From positions 510,517 to 574,516 of the forward strand of contig NZ_SOYS01000001.1 of assembly GCF_011808225.1 (NCBI RefSeq): 64,000 nt of DNA. Direction: 5' to 3'. This DNA is from Cedecea colo. GTDB lineage: Bacteria > Pseudomonadota > Gammaproteobacteria > Enterobacterales > Enterobacteriaceae. The notes under the pieces are model-generated. The model had not been told where the DNA came from. It did not search any database and saw only the letters and a program-made list of their open reading frames with translations. This document shows, in pieces, positions 59,699-64,000 of the stretch (the stretch's first letter is position 1; every line of letters begins with the position of its first letter). The position numbers were made by a program, and so were the translations under genes.

Positions 59699-60769
59699 AT
59701 GTTTTCTTCAATGGAATTTGCTTCTCAGGCTAAACGTCGCACGTTGCCTGTTCTTGCGCTCTCAACCTTTCTGTTTTCCACCTCGCTGTTCGCCGATACG
59801 AACTTCACCGTCGATCGTAAACCGGTAGGCAAAGGCGCTTATGAGATGGCCGTGACCGGCGAGCCGTCGACGCTGTATGTGGCGACTTCTCAGAGCCGTA
59901 AGCTGGATAAGGGCGGAGTGGTTTACCGTCTTGACCCGGCTACGCTTGAAATCACCCAGGCTATTCACAACAACCTGAAGCCGTTCGGTATGGCCGTAAA
60001 TCACGCCACGGGCACGCTGTTCCTTGGCAACACCACTAACAGCGCGGTGACCGCCGTTGACGTGAAGTCAGGTAATGTGAAGAAATCCCTGGTGCTCGAC
60101 GAGCGTAAACGTACAAAAGAAGTGCGTCCTTTTGCGCCTCGTGAACTGGTGGTTGATGAAGCGACCAACACCCTTTACGTGGGCGGGCTGGGTCCATCAA
60201 GCGTGCTGTGGGTTGTGGATGGCGACAATCTGACGCTGCGTACCACTATTGATGGATTGGGCAAAATGGCCACCGGCCTGGCTATCGACGCCAAAGCCTC
60301 CCGCATTTATATGACCAACGCCGACCATGAATTCATCACCATTGATACCGCGACTAATAAAGTTATCTCCCGCACCAGACTTGAAGAAGGTGAGCATTTC
60401 TACCTGAACCTGAGTCTGGATACTGAAAATCATCGCGCGTTTATTACCGATTCAAAATCGCCGCAGCTGCTGGTGGTAGATACGCAGAACGGCAAAGTGC
60501 TGAAGAAGATTGAGCTGCCGGTTTCCCTGGCCGTGCTGTACAACGCCCGGCGTAACGAGGTGTACGTCACGCACCGCGAGTCGGGTAAGGTCAGCGTGAT
60601 CGATGCGAAAACCTATAAGGTGCTCGAAACCATCGATACTCCAACGCATCCTAACAGCCTGGCGCTGTCTGAAGATGGTCAAACGCTGTTTGTGAGCGTG
60701 AAACAGGCAGGCTCTCGTGATAAAGAACCAACCAGCCCGGATGATGTGGTTCGCATTAGCTTTAAATAA
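59699..60769 (+). CDS. yncE: YncE, iron-regulated periplasmic beta-propeller protein
   Basis: A 356-residue secreted seven-bladed propeller (E. coli YncE 353). A signal peptide (ending SLFAD, near residue 35) precedes VGKGAYEMAV and ATSQSRKLDKGGVVYRLDPA, both nearly identical to E. coli. YVTN-type repeats such as LYVGGLGPSSVLWVVDGDN and THPNSLALSEDGQTLFVSVK mark the blades. YncE is Fur-repressed and binds single-stranded DNA in vitro; its role is unclear. The start at 59699 has a strong ribosome site; the longer frame simply translates the Fur boxes. Confidence 0.95.
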   Translation: MFSSMEFASQAKRRTLPVLALSTFLFSTSLFADTNFTVDRKPVGKGAYEMAVTGEPSTLYVATSQSRKLDKGGVVYRLDPATLEITQAIHNNLKPFGMAVNHATGTLFLGNTTNSAVTAVDVKSGNVKKSLVLDERKRTKEVRPFAPRELVVDEATNTLYVGGLGPSSVLWVVDGDNLTLRTTIDGLGKMATGLAIDAKASRIYMTNADHEFITIDTATNKVISRTRLEEGEHFYLNLSLDTENHRAFITDSKSPQLLVVDTQNGKVLKKIELPVSLAVLYNARRNEVYVTHRESGKVSVIDAKTYKVLETIDTPTHPNSLALSEDGQTLFVSVKQAGSRDKEPTSPDDVVRISFK

Positions 60770-60782
60770 CCGCCTGGATAAA

Positions 60783-60810
60783 CAACCCTCATGCTGAGGG
60801 TTGTTTTTAT
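60783..60810 (+). terminator. Terminator of yncE
   Basis: CAACCCTCA / TGAGGGTTG is a perfect 9-bp stem with a 3-nt loop, followed by TTTTTAT. It lies 13 bp after the stop codon. Confidence 0.93.
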
Positions 60811-60905
60811 ATCTCCCGCCGTTAGCTAAAAATTAACTTAGCTTTGCCAGGCAAAAAATCTATTCATATAAGTATCGATTCTTTTAATTGTTAATGTGCT
60901 GTTTC

Positions 60906-60911
60906 TATACT
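60906..60911 (+). promoter_or_regulatory. -10 element before the dioxygenase gene
   Basis: TATACT lies 39 nt upstream of the dioxygenase start, with no good -35 at 16-18 nt. That pattern suggests an activator-dependent promoter, as is usual for organosulfur genes controlled by Cbl or CysB. No specific activator site was recognised in the AT-rich sequence just upstream. Confidence 0.4.
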
Positions 60912-60944
60912 GCGAGTCCACTTAACATTTAAGGGTCCGCCGTT

Positions 60945-61880
60945 ATGACGATTAATTCCTCGCAGGTTGATACTGAATTTCCTAATCTGACGATTCGCCG
61001 CGTTGCCGGAAATATCGGTGCTGAAATTGTGGATGTAAAAATAACGCCCGATATTGATGCGGATACGTTTTCACAAATAGAAGCCGCGCTGGTGAAATAT
61101 AAGGTTCTCTTTTTCCGTAACCAGACACAATTAACGGATGAAACGCATCAGGCGTTTGGCGCGCGATTTGGCAAAGTGGTGGCCCATCCTACCGTTCCGT
61201 CGCCGGCTGGCACAAAACTCTTTGAACTGGATGCTTCCAAAGGCGGCGGTCGTGCGGATTCCTGGCATACCGACGTCACCTTTGTCGCAGCCTTCCCGAA
61301 AATTTCCATCCTGCGCGGGGTGAAAATCCCTGCATATGGCGGCGACACCGTCTGGGCCAATACCGCTACCGCATATGAAAACTTGCCCGAAGAGTTAAAG
61401 CGCTTTGTAGAAAACCTGCGTGCGGTGCACAGCAATGATTATGACTACGGCGCCGAGCGTCTGGTAGCAGAACAGCAGCGCCTGGACCATCATCGCAAAG
61501 TGTTTGTTTCCGCCGTTTATGAAGCCGAGCATCCGGTGGTGCATGTGCATCCCGTGAGCGGCGAAAAAGCCTTGCTGCTGGGCCACTTCTTTAAGCGCCT
61601 TTCCGGCTTCAGCAGCCGCGAATCCAGCCGTCTTTTTGAACTGCTGCAAGCCCGCGTCATTCAACTGGAAAATACCGTGCGCTGGCGCTGGCAGCAGGAC
61701 GACGTGGTTATCTGGGATAACCGTGCAACGCAGCATTACGCCGTCAATGACTACGGTACTCAGCCGCGTCTGGTGCGCCGCGTCACTATTGAAGGCGATG
61801 CCGCCGTTGCTGTTGATGGCAGCCGTAGCCGAACGATTTCCCGACCGGAGCAGCAACCTTCCGTTAGCGCCGTCGCCTGA
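60945..61880 (+). CDS. Alpha-ketoglutarate-dependent dioxygenase (AtsK/TauD family)
   Basis: A 311-residue non-heme iron dioxygenase. The iron ligands are H108 and D110 (SWHTDVTF) and H264 (ATQHYAVNDYG), the numbering I recall for the alkylsulfatase AtsK of Pseudomonas putida. Arg275 or Arg279 should hold alpha-ketoglutarate. The family hydroxylates alkyl sulfates or taurine-like sulfonates, releasing sulfite or sulfate. There is no signal peptide. It is followed 21 bp later by an ABC importer, probably co-transcribed, which suggests uptake and desulfonation or other oxidative cleavage of the imported compound. Confidence 0.88.
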   Translation: MTINSSQVDTEFPNLTIRRVAGNIGAEIVDVKITPDIDADTFSQIEAALVKYKVLFFRNQTQLTDETHQAFGARFGKVVAHPTVPSPAGTKLFELDASKGGGRADSWHTDVTFVAAFPKISILRGVKIPAYGGDTVWANTATAYENLPEELKRFVENLRAVHSNDYDYGAERLVAEQQRLDHHRKVFVSAVYEAEHPVVHVHPVSGEKALLLGHFFKRLSGFSSRESSRLFELLQARVIQLENTVRWRWQQDDVVIWDNRATQHYAVNDYGTQPRLVRRVTIEGDAAVAVDGSRSRTISRPEQQPSVSAVA

Positions 61881-61901
61881 CCCTCATAATAAAAAAGGAG
61901 C

Positions 61902-63236
61902 ATGATGATGCAACGTCGGGATCTGTTAAAAGCGATGGCAGCCTTTGGGGTTTACGCCATGGTGCCAGCCTTTGCTCGTGGCGCAAACGGAGCAAAAAAA
62001 TACGATGGCGTAACGCTGAATGTCTCGACGTTTAGCACCGCGTATCCCACTTTATTGCGCCAGTGGCTGCCGGAGTTCGAGGCGCTCACTGGCATAAAGG
62101 TGAACCTTGATACGCCTTCTTTCCCGGTTTACAACCAGCGTGCGGACCTGGAGCTTTCCACTAAAGGCGCCGCCTACGATGTGGTGAACGTAACCTTTAT
62201 CTACAGTAGCCGCTGGATTAATTCCGGGTGGTTAACCCCGCTTGATGAGTTTATCGCCAACCCCAATCTGACCAGCGCTGAGTGGGATGTGCACGATTTC
62301 CTGCAGGGCGGAATAGCGCCGGAAACCGGGCGGGACGGCAAGCTGTACGGCATTCCGTGGGTGGTGGAAGGCATGCTGGCGGGCGCATCTCGTTTTGACC
62401 TGGTGACCGAAGCAGGTTTCAAATTCCCGGATACCACCGATGAGTTGGTCAACGTTCTGCAGGCGGTAAATAAAAAGCAGCGCGTAGCGGGCTATGTGAC
62501 GGACAGCCACTACGGCTGGACCTTTATTCCCTATTTGCAGGCCTTTGGCGGCAATGTTTTCCGCAATCCGCCTGACGATCTGTTCCCGACGCTCGATACG
62601 CCGGAAGCGGTGGCGGCAGCCGATTACTTTGCCCGCCTGATCCGCGAATTCGGGCCAAACGGCGGGCTGACTTACACGGCCGACCAGTCTACGCAGGCGC
62701 TGAAGCTTGGGCGGGTTAACTTCTCCGATTCCAGCCTGGCCTACCTTGCGCAACTGGGCGATCCGGCGTCTTCCCGCACGTTGAAAACGGCGGGTTTTGG
62801 TCAGATGGTGCAAGGCCCGGCAGGGCGCTTCCCCGGTATGGCGGTGCATGGGCTGGGTATTCCGGCAGGGTCGAAAAACAAAGAGGCCGCCTGGGCGTTT
62901 ATCCAGTGGGCGCTTTCCAGGCAGGTTACCCGGCGCGCCATTCAGGCCGGTTACGGTTCGCCAACCCGCCGCAGCGATATCACTTCTCCGGCATATCGCA
63001 GCAAGCAAATCATCAACGGCGTAGATTTAGCCGGGCTGTCGCTGAGCGCCATGGATCGTGCAGCGCAGGGCGGCTACATGAAATACCGCACGGTGGATGT
63101 CTATCCGCAGGTCGATCAGCAACTTAACAAGGCGATTGCGCTGATTGTCTCCGGCCAGCTTTCAGCAAAACAGGCGATGCAGCAGGCGCAAACCGCTTCC
63201 ATTGCCGACCTGAAACGCGCGGGCGCGAAGATTTAA
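61902..63236 (+). CDS. ABC transporter substrate-binding protein (CUT1 family, Tat leader)
   Basis: A 444-residue extracellular solute-binding protein family 1 member. The leader MMMQRRDLLKAMAAFGVYAM has a twin-arginine motif (RRDLLK), unusual for this class and suggesting export in a folded state. The core shows DGVTLNVSTFSTAYPTLLRQ, then GIPWVVEGMLAG and AWAFIQWALS. Family members bind oligosaccharides, polyols or glycerol-phosphate compounds. The ribosome site is AAAAGGAGC. It sits between an AtsK-like dioxygenase and an ABC permease, so its ligand may be a sugar- or polyol-linked sulfate or sulfonate. That is inference. Confidence 0.87.
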   Translation: MMMQRRDLLKAMAAFGVYAMVPAFARGANGAKKYDGVTLNVSTFSTAYPTLLRQWLPEFEALTGIKVNLDTPSFPVYNQRADLELSTKGAAYDVVNVTFIYSSRWINSGWLTPLDEFIANPNLTSAEWDVHDFLQGGIAPETGRDGKLYGIPWVVEGMLAGASRFDLVTEAGFKFPDTTDELVNVLQAVNKKQRVAGYVTDSHYGWTFIPYLQAFGGNVFRNPPDDLFPTLDTPEAVAAADYFARLIREFGPNGGLTYTADQSTQALKLGRVNFSDSSLAYLAQLGDPASSRTLKTAGFGQMVQGPAGRFPGMAVHGLGIPAGSKNKEAAWAFIQWALSRQVTRRAIQAGYGSPTRRSDITSPAYRSKQIINGVDLAGLSLSAMDRAAQGGYMKYRTVDVYPQVDQQLNKAIALIVSGQLSAKQAMQQAQTASIADLKRAGAKI

Positions 63237-63245
63237 GGAGCGAGT

Positions 63246-64000
63246 ATGCACGCTACTATTAACTGGCGTAGCCAGCGGCGTAATGCTTATCTGGCGGGAT
63301 TGTTGCCGTCGCTGGTGGTACTGGTCATTATTACTTTATTACCGGCTATCGCATTATTCATCACAAGCTTAACACCGTTAAGCCTGACTAATCCCCAGGC
63401 AACGTTTGAGTTTAGCGACCCGCTAATTAATTATCGCCAGCTCCTGGACGATCCACGATTTCTTAATTCCGTGGTCACGCAATTAAAAATGTCGCTGGTT
63501 AGCGTGTTATTTCAGGTGGTAATTGGATTAGGGCTGGCCGTATTACTCAACGGGGCTTCGTCCTGGCTACACACCGCCAGAACATTATTTCTTATTCCAA
63601 TGGTATTGCCGCCCATTATTGTGGCGCTGATCTGGAAGATAATTTACACCCCTGATATCAGCCCGCTGCATCAGGTATTGGAGATGTGGGGAATCACGCT
63701 GCCCTCGCTTATTGCCAATCCGGCCACCGCGTTGTGGGCCATTGTGGCGGCGGATATCTGGCAGTGGTTTCCTTTCACCATGTTAATGGTGCTGGCCGCG
63801 CTGCAAATGATCCCCAAAGATCCGCTGGAGGCGGCAAGCCTGGATGGCGCAACGCCGGGCAATATTTTCCGCTATATCGTACTGCCGTATATCAAGCCGG
63901 TGCTGGCGGTCTGCGCGCTGTTCAGGCTGATTGACAGCTTTAAGGCTTTCCCGCTGATTTACGTATTAACCGATGGCGGGCCGGGTTCGGTCACGGAGGT
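63246..64000 (+). CDS. ABC transporter permease, MalF type (partial, runs off the window)
   Basis: The first 251 codons of a CUT1-family permease. The N-terminus MHATINWRSQRRNAYLAGLL leads into the first membrane helix, and about five helices are visible. The EAA coupling loop EAASLDGATPGNIFRYIVLP is intact. The last visible residues are VLTDGGPGSVTEV, typical of the C-terminal region, so perhaps 40 residues are missing. The ribosome site AAGGAGCGAGT is 9 bp after the binding-protein stop. A second permease and an ATPase probably follow outside the window. Confidence 0.88.
   Translation, partial: MHATINWRSQRRNAYLAGLLPSLVVLVIITLLPAIALFITSLTPLSLTNPQATFEFSDPLINYRQLLDDPRFLNSVVTQLKMSLVSVLFQVVIGLGLAVLLNGASSWLHTARTLFLIPMVLPPIIVALIWKIIYTPDISPLHQVLEMWGITLPSLIANPATALWAIVAADIWQWFPFTMLMVLAALQMIPKDPLEAASLDGATPGNIFRYIVLPYIKPVLAVCALFRLIDSFKAFPLIYVLTDGGPGSVTE

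Overview
This window is chromosomal DNA from a member of the Enterobacteriaceae, probably close to Enterobacter, Leclercia, Kosakonia or Citrobacter. Most genes have clear E. coli or Salmonella counterparts (osmU/yeh-type ABC genes, ynf/dms genes, rspB, ydfJ, ydfI, mgtS, ydeP, tam, azoR, hrpA, yneE, aldA, yncE), often with the same local neighbours, but the gene order is a mosaic of blocks found around 30-37 min of the E. coli map. I see no prophage, insertion sequence, CRISPR array, tRNA or rRNA. The genus cannot be fixed from the sequence alone.

Layout. 1-1700: an osmoprotectant ABC importer (permease, binding protein, start of the second permease). 1980-6600: an anaerobic DMSO/selenate-type molybdoenzyme operon (catalytic, Fe-S and anchor subunits plus chaperone) behind a well-placed FNR box. 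6800-8800: ynfD, ynfC, ynfB and ynfA, with speG missing from its usual place. 8900-16500: a sugar-acid catabolic region with three permeases, rspB and ydfI. Here rspA has been reduced to its two ends joined in frame, and a repeated operator-like motif precedes three transcription units. 16600-18220: small genes, including a His-rich lipoprotein, an RcnB-like protein and the PhoP-controlled pair mgrR (sRNA) and mgtS (31 aa). 18220-26000: a GlxA/FtrA-type regulator, a rhodanese, a membrane PQQ dehydrogenase, a secreted EEP-fold protein and ydeP. 26125-26688: a decayed DsbC/DsbG-like pseudogene.

26800-32100 is a motility-linked island. Two methyl-accepting chemotaxis proteins flank an unrecognised coiled-coil protein and a small lipoprotein, and each of the three transcription units has a good sigma-28 (FliA) promoter. 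This is the best candidate for an undescribed function in the window. 32200-41100 holds an esterase-like phytase-family protein, a YdiH-like protein behind a long inverted repeat, an unknown membrane protein, tam, azoR, hrpA and an O-methyltransferase. 41200-45800 is a complete MarR-controlled tripartite efflux operon with a perfect 14-bp operator palindrome. 45870-48150: yneE and a MetE-like enzyme with two palindromes in its leader.

48300-54000 is a LacI-controlled catabolic locus: regulator, divergent double operator, permease, oxidoreductase, TIM-barrel isomerase and a second oxidoreductase. Its composition recalls 3-keto-glycoside/inositol chemistry, but the substrate is unknown. 54000-57200: an alpha/beta hydrolase, a LysE-type exporter and aldA. 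57250-60770: an IroN/FepA-type siderophore receptor divergent from yncE, with strong Fur boxes. 60900-64000: an AtsK/TauD-type dioxygenase with a CUT1 ABC importer running off the right edge, probably for scavenging an organosulfur or sugar-linked compound.
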